A DNA stretch of 64,000 nt, from contig VUYT01000008.1 of the NCBI GenBank assembly GCA_008802785.1, forward strand, positions 62,001 to 126,000, in the 5' to 3' direction. Shown here one piece after another: positions 22,189 through 34,466 of the stretch. A program made the translations under genes and the position numbers. Each line of letters opens with the position of its first letter. Within the stretch, counting starts at the first letter, position 1. The notes beneath the pieces were generated by a model that was given only the letters and a program-made list of their open reading frames with translations, was not told the origin of the DNA and searched no databases. Origin of the DNA: Symmetrospora coprosmae. Lineage: Eukaryota; Basidiomycota; Cystobasidiomycetes; Symmetrosporaceae.

Positions 22189-23584
22189 ATGGCTGGTATA
22201 CTTGGAGAACTGCTGCAAGCACAGAGTGATCAGGTGACGCGCGTGTCGCTCAAATACTGGGGCTGCACCAAGTGCCCTCACTGCGATGAGGTCTACTGCG
22301 GGCCAGCGGAGCTCAAAAAGGGGTTGATGGAAGAGCACGACAAGCTCCATGGCGACTGGACGACCATCATACTCCCTAAAGTGAGAGCCAACCGCATCGA
22401 CGTATGCGTGGACTGGCTGGAGGAGAATATCAGTGGCGTAGCAATTCGCTGCTGGGATGCCGAACAGGCCGCGAAGCCATGGATAGAAGGTCACCACAAG
22501 CCAGGCTCTGTGGGTTGGGTGCATGCGGACTGGAAGTGCAGCATGAGCAGCATGATTGACACCTCTTAGTAACGTGAAGGTCCAGCACTTCTACCAGCTG
22601 AATGCTGGCCCTGCGCTGGTGAAACCGGTCGCCCCCGTCGTTGCCAGCGCCTTCGCGCCTGCAGAGGCGCGCACGTCGGAGGTGCGAGAATAGGCCGAGA
22701 TGACATCTACCGTTGGCATGGCTGACAGAGCTTGCTCTTTGCGAAACTTACTCAGCAGGAGGCGCCTGTCATGCAAAATTGGCACGATAAGGCCTCGGAC
22801 GATGAGACCTTAGCCTTGGCGCAGCTCCTCAAATACGCCCCGGGGCAAAGATACCCATCTCGCAGGGTCAAACCAGCTCTAGCGATCCAGAAAGGGCATG
22901 AGACTGTGAAAGGCGGCGGAGATAATTTCAATATATCAGCGTAAATTGCATCCGCCGACTTCGCCATTGCTCGCCTGGAGCAGGGCTGATGCGTTGTATC
23001 AGACCGTTTCCCCAAACCCAGAACAAGATACGCAAGATCCAGATCGTCGGTAGTGCGAGACAGCTCTCGCGGACGGTTGGTAACCCAATTCCTGGGGTTG
23101 GGAGCCCTCTCGCGACGAGGCATCCGAGACCGGTGAGTGCGAGCGGCACCAAGGAGCCGAATCTGTTGCTTTCTGACCAGCGTCAGACCGCTTACATTGT
23201 CCAGAGGACGTGAGTGCGAGGAAAGAGACGCCGACACCAGATTTCGACCCTACGACGGAGCACACCGCGGCCGCGTGGAAGACGGCTTACGAGGCTCGCA
23301 CGCAGCATTGGGACAAGCAGCGGCTGATCCTCGAGGAGGCGAGTCGAGAATTGAATAAAGGCGTGGCCTTTGCACCCTGCGAGGCAGGATCCGTTGCCAT
23401 CCTGGAACATGGCCAGACGCGCGCATTATGTCTTCCAGCTAAAAGCAGCGAGGTCGAGTGGAAGGCAGCTTACGAGGCGCAGGAGAAAGACTGGGGAGGA
23501 AAAATCATCCAGCTGCGCCGCAATCTGCGAGATGAGCTCCTGCGCGTGTATGGACCGGTCACGCCTGTGGCGTCGGGCAAGTAG
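22189..23584 (+). CDS. Unidentified protein with C2H2-like finger and a duplicated coiled segment
   Basis: Proposed exons: 22189-22509 (or 22518), 22580-22681, 22729-22905, 23022-23132, 23207-23584, giving about 362 residues, with all junctions in phase 0. The N-terminus contains CTKCPHCDEVYCGPAELKKG followed by a His-x3-His pair, a C2H2-like arrangement with a loop longer than the usual 12 residues. The last exon holds two related segments, AAWKTAYEARTQHWDKQ and VEWKAAYEAQEKDWGGK, 60-70 residues apart, each followed by a charged helix: an internal duplication. I recognise no family. Exons 3 and 4 are the least certain. Confidence 0.5.
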
Positions 23585-24181
23585 CAGGAAGATCGTGTAC
23601 CGAGTTGCTCGATCGTCCCTAAAACTCGATGGGAACAGTGTGACGGCTGGAAAGTTGACAAGATACTTCGAGAAATATGATGCCATGCCCGTCAGGTGTG
23701 CCGCTGCAGTGTTCAGGCCTGGGTCGTCGGGGCAGTCAGAGCATGTCGCCTCTCAGTTGATGCTCGAGGCCCCGTGGAGCTCGGACGAAAGGGAGGGTGG
23801 GCATGAGCGCCGCAGTAGTGAGAGTAGGACATCATAGGAATCGAATGCGGGTCTTATTTCGCCTTCGCACGTAGTAGGTTCCGCATAGTCACAGCATCGG
23901 TCGATTGTCGAGACTCGAGTGGAGGGGGGTACGAGACCCGAAGACAATAGTAATCGGCCATTTCTGAGTCGGCAGATAGGCATTGAGTGGGCGTCCGATT
24001 ACTCTGCCGAGCTCTGGTTGCGCAAAGATGCGAATTGCGGTCAGTGCAACAGCCCTCGAAAGCGGGTACGCAGGCCAGCGCCCTCGTGCCCGCGCCCTCA
24101 CCGTCACGTGGTTCCTTGCCATCCGAGCAGCACCCTCTTCGCTTTCTCCCTTCCACACAGCACGGCAACGTAGTGACGAGG
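23585..24181. other. Intergenic, nothing recognised
   Basis: 597 bp upstream of the METTL5 gene. Long open frames exist on the minus strand (about 24438-23854), but they run antisense through METTL5 exon 1 and have no coding character. Confidence 0.45.
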
Positions 24182-25284
24182 ATGGGTCTCAAGCTGAAGG
24201 AGCTCGAAGGGGCACTGCAGCCTCTGCAGCGGTTCGCCGACGCCAAAGCGGACCTGGAGCAGTATCCGACCTCGTCGCACCTCGCCTCGCGCATGCTCTT
24301 TACCGCCCTGCAGAGCTTCAGAGAGATCGAAGGGCAGAAGGTGCTGGACCTGGGATGCGGTTGCGGTATCCTTAGCATCGCATCCGTCATCTGCGGCGCA
24401 GAGTAAGTCGCGGGAAAGTCCCGCTCGACGCCGAGCATGGGCTGCCAGCCAGGATGGCCCCTGTTCCGGTCCGGGCAGATCTGAGAGGAGACGCTGAAGA
24501 CGCCCTCACGATATGTTATCGAAAGCTACGTGCTAGGAATCGATGTGGACCCTCCTGCCCTTCAGACTGCTAAGGAGAACGTCGCCGAAGCGGAGATTGA
24601 GGGCGAAATCGACTTCGTCCTTGCGGACGTTGCCAGCCTCAACACTACGGAATCCCCTCTTCTGGAGCGCCTGAAGAGTAATCGATCCACGATAGTGGGG
24701 CAGACTGACCGGAATGTGAAAGCTGATCATCTCCTGCCATACCCTCCTCGCGGTCGCACAGCCGGCGACTTCGACACCGTCATCATGAGTAGGTTGCTAA
24801 ACAAGCGGGGGTGGCCAGGAAGATGCGCTGACTCCTGCGCTAACAATCTTCACTTTCCTGTGCACAGATCCGCCTTTCGGGACGAAGACCAAAGGCATCG
24901 ACATGGTCTTTCTTGAGGTCGCGTCGAAGGTATGAAGTCTAGTCGCTACCGGGTCGTCCCTTGCGTATTACGACTGAGTACCCTTTCTCATCTGCAGGTT
25001 GCCAAGCACGCCATCTACTCGTTGCACAAGAGTAGTACGCGAGATTACATTCTGAAGCGGGCCACGGCTCTCGGCTTCCGAGCTTCTGTGCTGGCACAGA
25101 TGCGATACGACCTGCCCAAGTCAGTTCGAAAGCTGGGGAGGGGCAATGCCTGACATTCCAGCGTTTGCTGACTTGCTGCTTTCCCTCTGCTCTGTTGTCT
25201 CAAAGATCGATGGCGTTCCACAAGAAGGCCACTCTCGACATTGAGGTCGACTTCATCCGGTTCGAGCGCATCACCAAGAAGTAG
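24182..25284 (+). CDS. METTL5: METTL5-type 18S rRNA N6-adenine methyltransferase
   Basis: Six exons: 24182-24402, 24526-24677, 24762-24788, 24868-24929, 24998-25119, 25206-25284, giving 220 residues (human METTL5 has 209). It begins MGLKLKELEGALQPL and continues with LEQYPTSSHLASRMLF. The SAM-binding motif is VLDLGCGCGILSIA, followed by GIDVDPPAL. The amino-methyltransferase signature NPPF lies in IMNPPFGTKTKGIDM, assembled across an intron. Further motifs are IYSLHKSSTRDYI and FHKKATLDIEVDFIRF. METTL5 with TRMT112 methylates one adenine in the decoding region of 18S rRNA. Saccharomyces cerevisiae lacks this gene, whereas many other fungi keep it. Exon 3 has only 27 nt. The 84-nt intron before it is open in frame but is inferred from homology. 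Confidence 0.93.
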
Positions 25285-25493
25285 AGGAGCTGCAACACCT
25301 TGCCTGGATATGTTGTTGTATAGACAAGATTGCCGTGCATCAAGGCAGAAGACAGTGAAACGCTATTCCAGACATCTCCAGTCCAGAGACTGGTACAAAC
25401 GACAGGGCACTTCACTGCCGTAGACATACATTCCCAATGACTGCCTTTCCGCACCTCGGTACTACATCCCAGTCAAAGCATCGAAGCAAAGTC

Positions 25494-28400
25494 TCAAAAT
25501 CCAGCAGCAGCCAAGCGCTTGCCAAAGACGGCCGTCCACTCTCTGCTGAAGAAGAGGCCTTCGGTAGCGGTCCTCGCCGTCCACGCGCGCTGATCGCGCA
25601 GCGCGACTGCCTGCTGCGCGCCAAAGTTGCGCGTGACGCTGTCAAACTCTGCCCGGTCGGCACAGCCGGCAAGTATGCTCTCGATATCGGTCATGCACGC
25701 CTTAAGCGCATAGTTGGCCTGGCTCGCTTCAGACGAGACCTGCGCCTCGTCGGCATTAGGCGGGACAATATTGGCGATAATGGCGCCTGTGATGCGCACA
25801 GTCTCGGCGAGCAGTCGCTGCGCCGCTTCGTCCTGCCGCCGGCTCATGAGGAGCAGAGTGCGGGTCATCATGTCTGAGATGAGGAGCTCCATCCGCCTTC
25901 GTACGATGCCAGGATCCGAGACTGCGCCCGCTGTGTCTACGGGCGCAGAGATCTCGACTCCATTCTCGTCTTTTGTAGGTGGCGTGACTGTCGTGGTGAG
26001 CAGGGTCGGATAGGGCAGCCGGCTGACTGCATTGGGCAGGTCGAGCGGGCTTCGATAGGACGCCGTGCAGTCAAAGATCGGCACGTCGTCTGCCATGCCA
26101 TCTTCAATCTCGTCGTAAAACTCGTCTTGCTGCTGCAGCTCCCCAAGCGAATGCGGGTCGAGACCAAGACTCTTCATGAAGAAGTCGTCGGTAGCCGTCA
26201 TGGACGCCTTCCTGCTGAGCTTGCTAGAGGCTGCCACCCGCGACGCACGTGAATCGGTAGCCCGTGGGGAGACCATCTCGATCTCCACTAGCATCTCCTT
26301 CCTCTCGCCGTAGCGCAAATCGCCGATGTTGATATCAACATCCTTGCCATCCGACGAGACGATGGCATTGCTCACACCGCCGACTTTGCGGATCTTGAAC
26401 CATCTCCGCTCCTGCACGTTGAGGTGCAACCGCAGTGCGCACACAGCGACACAGAGCATCCCACCGACACAGCCGGCGATGGCGTCCTTGAGCTGGTAGA
26501 AGTCCCGGACGAACGTGTATGTGCCGCGGGTGTGATTCGAGAGCAGCCAGAGTGACGAAGGGTCGTGTCCCTTGCCCCATCCGAACGAGTGGATAGGGAT
26601 GGCGGCAGCATCCGCCCGAACGAGTGTGAGGTCGATCTGCTGCTTAGCAGCACCATCCTTGCCATCATTCAGCAGCAAGATGCCCGAGGTAGCCGACTTG
26701 ACCTGACGCTGGAGGATGATATCCAGCGCCAGATTGACAGCGCTGGCGACGGTGGTCTTCTGCTCCTTGGCGTCCACCGTACGGAGACCCTCCACGTGCC
26801 TGTCAACTGACTCGCCGGCGATTTCCGCCACAGCCTGCTCAAGTTGGCGCATACCGTCCGCTCTGCCTGTCGCGAGCCAGGGCGTCTTGCGGAGACACCC
26901 GTGTGCAGCATCGCCGACGGTATACGTGACGATGGAGATACGAGCTCGAGGCCCGACAGAGTGAATGACAAAGTCGAGCGTGGACCGGATAAGGCGGAGC
27001 TTGAGGGAGGAAGAGGATGGTCCGCCGGAACCGGTATTCGGAACGGAGATGACCAGCATGAGGTCGAGTGGCACGAAGGCATTCGGATCAGGGGCCGTCC
27101 AGCTGGCCACAATCTCGTCGATCTGGCTCGCTCGGCCCGCTGCGGTCTGGTTTCCTGCCGTGGCAGATGGCAAGGGCGGGATAGCCTGTTCTGGCGGTGC
27201 GTGCAACCTCGCGTCTTTCGACGATCCGGCTGCTGACGGTGCGGTTGTGGCCTTCGTCCCCCTGGATACGTCTGACCGACTCGTGTTGTTTGAGAAGACC
27301 GAGTCCCGCTTCTCGGTCGGAGCGGCGCTCGAATGAGTCGACGGGGCTTTGGCGGTCGGCACAGGCGGGCGATGATGATCGATGAGCGCCTGGATCTGCA
27401 GCCGCCAGACTTCAAGCGTGTTGCGAGCGCTAAAGAGGATGACAAAGGACTCAAGACTATCGTCCTCCATGTTGATGGTCAGGCTGAGACCAGTGTCGAG
27501 CGTGCTTGTCTCCTCGACCTGCTTCATGTGCTTGACGAATACTCTGCCTTTGAGGCGCAGCTTGTCGGAGCCAGTACTCGAGCGCTTCTTCTTGTCGTCG
27601 ACAACGCAGAGAAGTGCCTCCTCAAAGAGGTATACCTGCGAGCGGTCCGATCCAGTCAGCGCGAGGCGCAGGATGAGTGCCAGCCAAGGAAAGTACGCAC
27701 GACAAATTCGCGGACGTTCTTGTCCTTCTTGACGTTTAGCGAGTCGTACATGCGGAGGCTACCAAAATTGGCTGGCTGGTGTCCCTTCCAGTCTGCCATC
27801 CTCTCCTGCAGGTCGGCAAAGACCTGTCCGAACGGTCCATGAGCTTCCCTTGCCTTCTCTTCCTCGGCAGCTGCGGTAAGAGTGGTGGACGAGGCGTTGA
27901 TGGCGGCGAAGCCATCTCCTGCCACATTGGGCGATGCAAAAGAAGACGCCGAGACGGAATGCGGCGTCGAGAAGGCAGAGGTATCGATGGTGCCAGGGGT
28001 TGTGTATGTATTGGAAGGGTTCGAGGCGGCACTGAGGTGCGTCGCATTTGAGAGCGCCTTCTCCATGCCAGGTGCTTGCGAGCCTGGTGGAAGCGGCAGT
28101 TGCTGTATGCCGGAGGAGAAGGCTGACGCAGAAGGCGAAGTGGGGAAGTCGTCGCTTGCTTGCGTGTGGCTGGTGGCGTTCGACTCTCGGCGGTCTTGGA
28201 AGTGTTGCGGTTCTTGCGAAACGCTGGATTGGGCGCCGCCGGAGTTCGGTAAGATGGTGGATTGGCTGTGCGAGGAGCCGTGACCGGAAGAAAGCGGGAG
28301 CGCGCGAAGCTTGGTCGAGCGGGTTGCCGCATCTAATCCGGGAATACGCGATGGCACTTCTACCGTGACCATGCACGTCAAGTGCACCTTCTTCTCTGGA

Positions 28401-30483
28401 TCGCTCGGCCTGACGATCGTTGCATGCTCTGCTCTGACTGTGATTTTTGGCTGGACTCGGTCGTGCGAGGGGATGTGGCTTGTCCCTCCGGCTCTTTGAG
28501 CGCCAAGAGCAGCATGCTGCATGTAGGCGGGCAGGTATTGGTGCGCGTTGACGATCTCGTGATCTTCAGACGGATCATGCAGAGAGCTGTGCCCTTCTTT
28601 CTCCGGTACGATCGTCCGCTTGGATATCGAGTTCAGCTTATGCGTGTCTAGCGGAGGTGAGTTGGGCGAGTAGCCTGGCTGTCCGGAGATGGCTGCGAAT
28701 TCTGCGAGGGCGACGCGAGATGAGATGCGTTTGCTCAGTAGGACCGAACGCAACCGCGATGGGGACGAGCACTCACTGCTCTGTTTCGACTCTGCGGGAT
28801 CGCCCAAGCGCATCTCTGATCTGCAGATCCCGCAGATGCCCTGAGGCGCTTTCTTCTGCCTTCGGGCAGAGCCCATCAAGTTGTCAAGCTCATCTCGGCC
28901 CGCCCCGTATTCCTCTGGACTGCCGTACGCGGCTTCAAAGCAGTCGGCATGCAGCTTGTGCCCACAATTCGGTACGATATGAGCCTTCTCTCCGGCCAGG
29001 CGGATTGAGAGCGACTCGAGGCAGACCGGGCAGTCCTCCTCCTCTTCGATCTTTGGCGTCGTCCGCCTGTGTGGGTCGATGTTGGGTAATGATGCCTTGC
29101 GCACAGGAGAGGCAGCGTATGACTGCTCGAAGCCTAGTCCTCCTCCCCCTCCTCGCCCTGAGGATGAAGCGGGATATCCACGGTTGCCGCTCGAGGGAAA
29201 GCGGTAGTCCGACTCGGGAGCAGTCCGATTAGCTTGCGGCGTACCGCGGTTACCGACGAGGGAGCCGTACGACTTGCTGTGCTGCAGCGAAGGATTGCCA
29301 TACGGGTAGCCCGGTGCTTGTAAGCCGGACCCGGATTTAGGCGATGACGGTAAGGGTGCGGTCGACTCTGCCGACTTGGTCGACTTGCTCGAGCTGAACA
29401 AGGATTTGGCCTTCTTGAGGGTGAGCTTGCCTGCCGACATGCCCTTGGAGCCGCTGTCATAGTCCGAATGCGAGGACTGGAACGTCTGCGTCGCAGAAGC
29501 TGGACCGCCGTATGGGTCGCCAGAAAAGGCACCGCCGGAGCTCATGCCGAGCATGGCAGATGCTTTGCCTCCCGGATTCGGGGAGCGCGTCTGCATCGAG
29601 TTGCCAGAATTCGGCGGCGAGCTGAAGCTGCTGAACCCTCCTGCACTGCCAGGCCCACCCATCCTTTCTGGGTAGGAATGAGCCGAAGCCCCAGAGCCGT
29701 ACGCGCTGTTCATGCTGGCTGAAAGAGCGTGAGACTGTGGGTGGTGTTGCTGTGGTTGCGATTGAGATGGTGCCGCTTGGCGTGCGTCTTCGCGGACCTT
29801 CTTTGGACCAACGTCTGCGACTGTGCGATTAGAAAAGACCGACAAGCGGCGGCTGGAGCTGCTCGTTGATGGCGCGCTGTCACTGCCCAAGCTGCGGTCG
29901 CTGAGCGAGCGTCCGAGGCTGAGGCTCTTGGTGGACCAAGGGTTGCTGCTAGTGGTGGCGGACGAGCGCGTGCTTGTCGACGGCCGCACGAGAATCGACT
30001 TGTTCCTGGAAGACACGTAGACTGGCTCGGGCGTCGAGGAGGCGGAAGTCTCGTCCCGGCTGAGAGGGAGTGTGACGCTGCTGCTATAGCCCAGCACGGA
30101 CGCTAGCGTTGGAGGCGGCGGACGGTTCGAGCGGCGTTTGTCGTTTGAGCTGGATGCGTTTGCGGTGCCTCGAGGTAGAGACTGTGTCACTCCGAGTAGT
30201 GATCGCTGGATGTGCTCTGTGCTGGTCCAGCTGCTCTCTCCTTCTCTCGATGCACCCGCAATGGATGCGGTTGCGGTGCTCTTCCCCTGCTCCTGCTCCT
30301 GCTCCTGCCGTTGCTGCTGCTGCTGCTGCTCATCAACGTCCTCGACGCTGAGGGTGAAGGCTGTGGGTAAGGGGACAGTGCCGCCCACGAGCTGCTTGCG
30401 AAAGGTGACAGACAGGTCAGTCGCGAGAAAGTGCAAACAAGGAGGAGCACTGCCGCACACACCTCCGTCGCCGTCGTTGCCAT
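25494..30483 (-). CDS. Large RING-PH-VWA protein, Ste5/Far1-like signalling scaffold
   Basis: Four exons: 30483-30463, 30391-28777, 28701-27701, 27635-25494, giving 1592 residues. A long Ser/Pro/Gln-rich N-terminus precedes a RING-H2 finger at about 460-535 (EDCPVCLESLSIRL, VPNCGHKLHADCFE, GICGICRSEMRLG). A PH-like domain at about 865-960 runs from VYLFEEALLCVVDDKKK to EVWRLQIQALIDHH. A VWA-like domain at about 1065-1250 has the strand LDLMLVISVPNTG. RING, PH and VWA in this order is the architecture of the yeast MAPK scaffold Ste5 and its Far1 relatives, which bind G-beta and the MAPK module at the plasma membrane. The first exon encodes seven residues. The 75-nt intron 28776-28702 is open in frame. 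Confidence 0.85.
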
Positions 30484-31354
30484 CGCTTTGGGCGCCCGGC
30501 CGCTCGCCGCAAGTGGCTCTCGCCTTATTGTTGAAATGCGGAAGCTTGAAGCTCGAGCATGCAGACTACGCTAGTAGAGGCAGCTGCCACTGAGATCTGC
30601 TGACCAGATTCTTCCTCTGGGGTCGCACAGCAGAGCTAGGTAAAGCTGTAGAGCTGGTGACTGCTGTCTCCCTTGCTTGCTGGAGGGTCGTGCGACTCCT
30701 GTGAGGAGGCTCCCTCCCTCCTTTCCCGACGCCACAGCAGAAAGCTTGAGCTTCGCGGTGAAGGAGGAGGAAGGCGAGGAGCATGCAATGTCTGGCGACG
30801 ACAGCGCCAGTGATTCTTCAGCCAGGCAGATCCCTGCTTGCTGTCATGACAAAGTCTTCTGTGCGGGAGGGCAAGGGCCAAGTCACGGGCCAGCGCGGGT
30901 CAGGCACAGGAAACGGGAAGCCCGGCCTGGCGATGTCGAGAAACGCTTCGGGCTAGACTTTGCACCGCGTTCGCGCCTTTAGCTGTGGCCACGCGTCTAC
31001 TGCGGGCTTTGCGACAACCTATCTTGCGAGGCCGCAATCCATTGTACTCGGAAGCCAATTGAGATCCTGCGGAGACGCCGCTCGGCGGACATCCAGGGGC
31101 AGGTGTCGGGACAGGTGTCTAGAGTACGGGTCTGGAGAGATCAACGCGATAGCAGCACATGTTCGCCCCAGACTGGTGAAACGCAGGCGCCAGAGACTTC
31201 TTCCAGGACTGCCATGTGAGGTCCGCCGTCGAAGCGGAAGCCACGGAGTAATCCCGACACGGTCTACGGGAGGGCTCGGAACCTTGACAGCGGCTCCATC
31301 CGATTCCGCAAGCTCCTGCATCACTCCAGTGCCTCCACCTCGCGAGCGGACAGT
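30484..31354. promoter_or_regulatory. Divergent promoter region between the scaffold gene and SFH5
   Basis: 871 bp with no convincing gene; only short unbiased frames are present. The length is large for this compact window, so it may hold long 5' UTRs or regulatory sites for the scaffold gene. No specific motif was identified. Confidence 0.45.
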
Positions 31355-32366
31355 ATGACAGCGCGTCTGACCGCTGCGCAGATCAGCGAGGTCACCTCTG
31401 CTCTGGCAGGCATCTGCGAACGGGTCGGCTACTCCGAGATCTACGGCATCGACCTGCTTGCTCCTGACAACACCGACCCAATCAAGCTCCTCGCTGGAAA
31501 GTACCTGCGTGCACATGGCTTGGACCCTACGGCGGCACTCGCTGCACTCGAGGCGACGCTGGCGTGGAGAAAATCTTTCAATCCGCGCTCAGCAGCGTTT
31601 GAAGAGGTGCACGACCCAAAGTTCGAAGGCCTGGGATACATTACGCTTCTCGGCGATGGCGCTAACCGTGATGTCGTGACATGGAACATCTACGGTGAAT
31701 GCGACTGGTTGCTTCTCACACTGTCCCGCTTGCCCAGGCTGACTGGCGTACCTCGCGATCAGGCGCAGCTGCCAAGGACCCAAAGGCTGTCTTCGAGCCA
31801 CTGGACGCCTTCTTGCGCTGGAGAGTTGGACTGATGGAGAGATCCATCGATCTCCTCCAGCTCGGCAGCTACACTGGCGATGGTGTCGCCGACACCAAGC
31901 AGGCCATCCAGGTGCGCCTATCCGTGCCAGAGGGACTGAAAGAGCTGGAGCTGATGCTCGGTTGTAACAATAGGTCCACGACTACCTGTCTGTCAGCTTC
32001 CTCCGCATGCACCCGTCCGTCAAGGCTGGCTCGCGGGCCACGATAGATCTGATGACGAAGGTGGGACAGGCCGAGCCCGACACTCAAAACACTAGGCCTG
32101 AACCGCTGAGCCGCGTTTGCATTGGCCAGCACTATCCCGAGTCCATGCGCCGCAAATTCTTCGTTAATGTTCCAGCCGTCATGGGCTGGATGTTCTCGGC
32201 AATGCGCCTTTTCCTCTCGAAGGAGACGGTTCAGAAGTTCACGATTCTGGGGTATGGCGAATATTTGACTGGTGAGCTCGGTCACGCAGATCGACTGCCC
32301 AAGGAGTACGGCGGGAACGGCACTGCGCCCTTGCGAGACATAGCAGAGCCTTGGAAAGTAAAGTAG
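31355..32366 (+). CDS. SFH5: Sec14-like phosphatidylinositol transfer protein Sfh5
   Basis: Four exons: 31355-31694, 31763-31911, 31974-32060, 32130-32366, giving 270 residues. The CRAL-TRIO N-terminal lobe shows LAGKYLRAHGLDPTAALAAL and ATLAWRKSFNPRSAAFEEVH. The lipid-binding core includes DVVTWNIYG, VFEPLDAFLRWRVGLMERSI, VHDYLSVSFLRM, HYPESMRRKFFVNVP and KFTILGYGEYL, and it ends in LPKEYGG, typical of Sec14 homologues. FNPRSAAFEEVH with GLGYITLL and VVTWNIYG points to Sfh5, an ER/plasma-membrane phosphatidylinositol transfer protein. The product is slightly shorter than yeast Sfh5 (294 residues). Its stop lies 88 bp from the convergent transporter gene. Confidence 0.88.
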
Positions 32367-32454
32367 GCAGAAGTGACCGCTTGACGGTGTGGTCGCTCTA
32401 GGCGGCTGGTAGTCGTACAACAACACATAGAATATGCTATAGATGCGAACATCG

Positions 32455-34466
32455 TCATGAAGTGCTTGAAAATTTGGATTTGCTGCGTAGCCGTGCCCCA
32501 TATCGGTAAAACAGGAAGGGCAAGGGCGTCATGGCGAGCAGCAGGAAGGCAATGAGCGTGCCAGCCCAGCTGACGCCCAGCTTCGTGTACTGGTAGAGAG
32601 GAGAGACGGGTTAGACCTGAACGTGGTGATATAGCCAATCTCCCGGAACTGACCATCTGTACTGTGAATAGCGGAAACGCAGCAGCAAACGATGATCGCA
32701 AGAAGCTGTTGGCGCCCATCGCGCTTGCGGCGTACGGGCGATACGCGTCGACCTTGTATGTGAAGCTCGCCGTGAATGCGAGAGTGAATGCGATGCCGAA
32801 AGGAAGCGATGAACAGACGGCGGCTGCCCAGTGGACGGACGGCTGCGATGTCCACGCAAAGGCGAAGAGCGAGATAGGCCCAATAACGGCGGCCCACATT
32901 GCCTTGATGAGATGCTGTTCGGGCGGCGGCTTATGTCCTAGTTTCTTTGCAGCCCGTAGGTACTGCCGATTAAAGTAGGTCATGTTGAGTACCGTAGCGA
33001 TGACGATCCCAATGCCCATGCCGATAAAGGACAGACCGACTTCGCCCGTGTTGAAGCCCTTGCCTGAGAATATGATCGGGAAGGCCTAAGCATTACAGTA
33101 TCAGTACTGAGGCCTGTTACCAGGCGATCGTTTACAGGAAGGCTGCTGGCTGGCCGACTCACTCCGAAGAAGGCGTACAGAATGCCAAGGAGAAGAGCGC
33201 ACCAGAGGCAGAGCAAGAAGGCCATTGGCTCTTTGAGCAATATCTCTGTGAGGGGAGCACTAGTCAGCGCTGATCGCGGCTATCGCATATCACATTAATC
33301 TTGCTGACCGAAAGGACGACCGATACTGCCGAGCACGTAGCGCGGTATGCTCAGACCGGACTCCTCTTCGTTGATCTCGCTCTGGCTCCTCAACTGCGTA
33401 TTGCCCGTCTGTTTCCGGAGTTTGCGTGCCTTGTTCTTCAGAATCTTGGGTGCATACGTTTCAGGGACGAAAGCCTGTCACACGGCCATGGATTCAGCAA
33501 CTTGCTGAATGGACTTCGCCGCATATGGACTGGCGAATTACAATCAGGAGAGCAAGCTCTGCAAAGATCCAGATTGTCAGGATATACCAAGTCCAGCGCC
33601 AGTGTAGCGCTTGATTGATGAAGGAAGACATGATGGGACCTGCCGAGAGCATGGGTGTCAGCTCTTCCCCTCTCTGCATCTGCGGGACATGCAACTCACC
33701 CAATACGGGTCCGATGAAGGGAAATGCAGAGTACAGAGCCATGGGTGGACCAACCTGCTGCCCAATCCATAGATCACTGACGCTACCCCCTGCAACGCTC
33801 AGGAAGGCCGAGCCTGCCAGGCCTTGGATCGCTCTTCCGGCTAACACGCCGCCAAAGTTGCCAAAAGCCACCAGAAAGCTGAAGCAGCCGTAGAGGAAGT
33901 ATCCGATGATATAGATGGGAGCGCGGCCATAGAACTCGCTCAGCGGGGCCAATGCAAGGGGACCTATCCCCAGACCTGCGATGAACCTGGATGTTGCGGA
34001 GGAGGCATCTCGGATCAGCTGAAGGAATGCGACGCTGTCCCCTCCGTATACACACCACTCACAGTGATAGGGATAGAGTTGCAACTTCGCGCGAAACGCC
34101 AAAGTCGCGTTCCAAGCCAATGTAGGTTGCTGCCGTCATGGAACTTGCGCAGGTTACACACATTGTGGCCGACCCGAGGATGCACAGAATGAACCATTTA
34201 CGTGAGGAGCTCTTGTTGAGCGGATTCGCGGGGTCGTCGTCGCCATCCCACGAAACAACTTCGTACAATTCGGCTTTCTCTTTGGGCAGCCGCGCCTCGA
34301 CGTCGTGCGCTTCACTAGGACCGAGATGTCCACCTTCGCGATCCTCTATCGCTGTGCGTGCGCTTGTGCCATCATCGCTGGGCTGCAAGGAAGGGTGACC
34401 ATCCTGGGCAGCCGCCGGGTCCGAAGCGCCCGAAGCTTGCCGAGTTCGCCGTTGTCCTTGTTCCAT
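32455..34466 (-). CDS. MFS multidrug/polyamine transporter, DHA1 family
   Basis: Seven exons: 34466-34063, 33986-33700, 33639-33542, 33474-33309, 33245-33163, 33085-32654, 32589-32455, giving 534 residues. A hydrophilic N-terminus ends at SWDGDDDPANPLNKSSSRKW, the usual entry to helix 1 in this family. Motifs include VATLSLSLFIAGLGIGPLAL, LSEFYGRAPIYIIG, AIQGLAGSAFLSVAGGSVSD and PFIGPVLGPIMSSF. The centre carries FVPETYAPKILKNKARKLRK, a signature of Tpo/Flr1-type drug:H+ antiporters. The C-terminus is VSWAGTLIAFLLLAMTPLPF followed by a short basic tail. It is a plasma-membrane exporter of unknown substrate, unrelated in detail to the tandem pair at 3.6-7.8 kb. In-frame ATGs further upstream are possible. 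Confidence 0.92.

Noticed and set aside
23854-24438. Long minus-strand open frame opposite METTL5
   Set aside because: It is antisense to a well-supported METTL5 exon, rich in Arg/Ser/Cys, and has no splice or family support.
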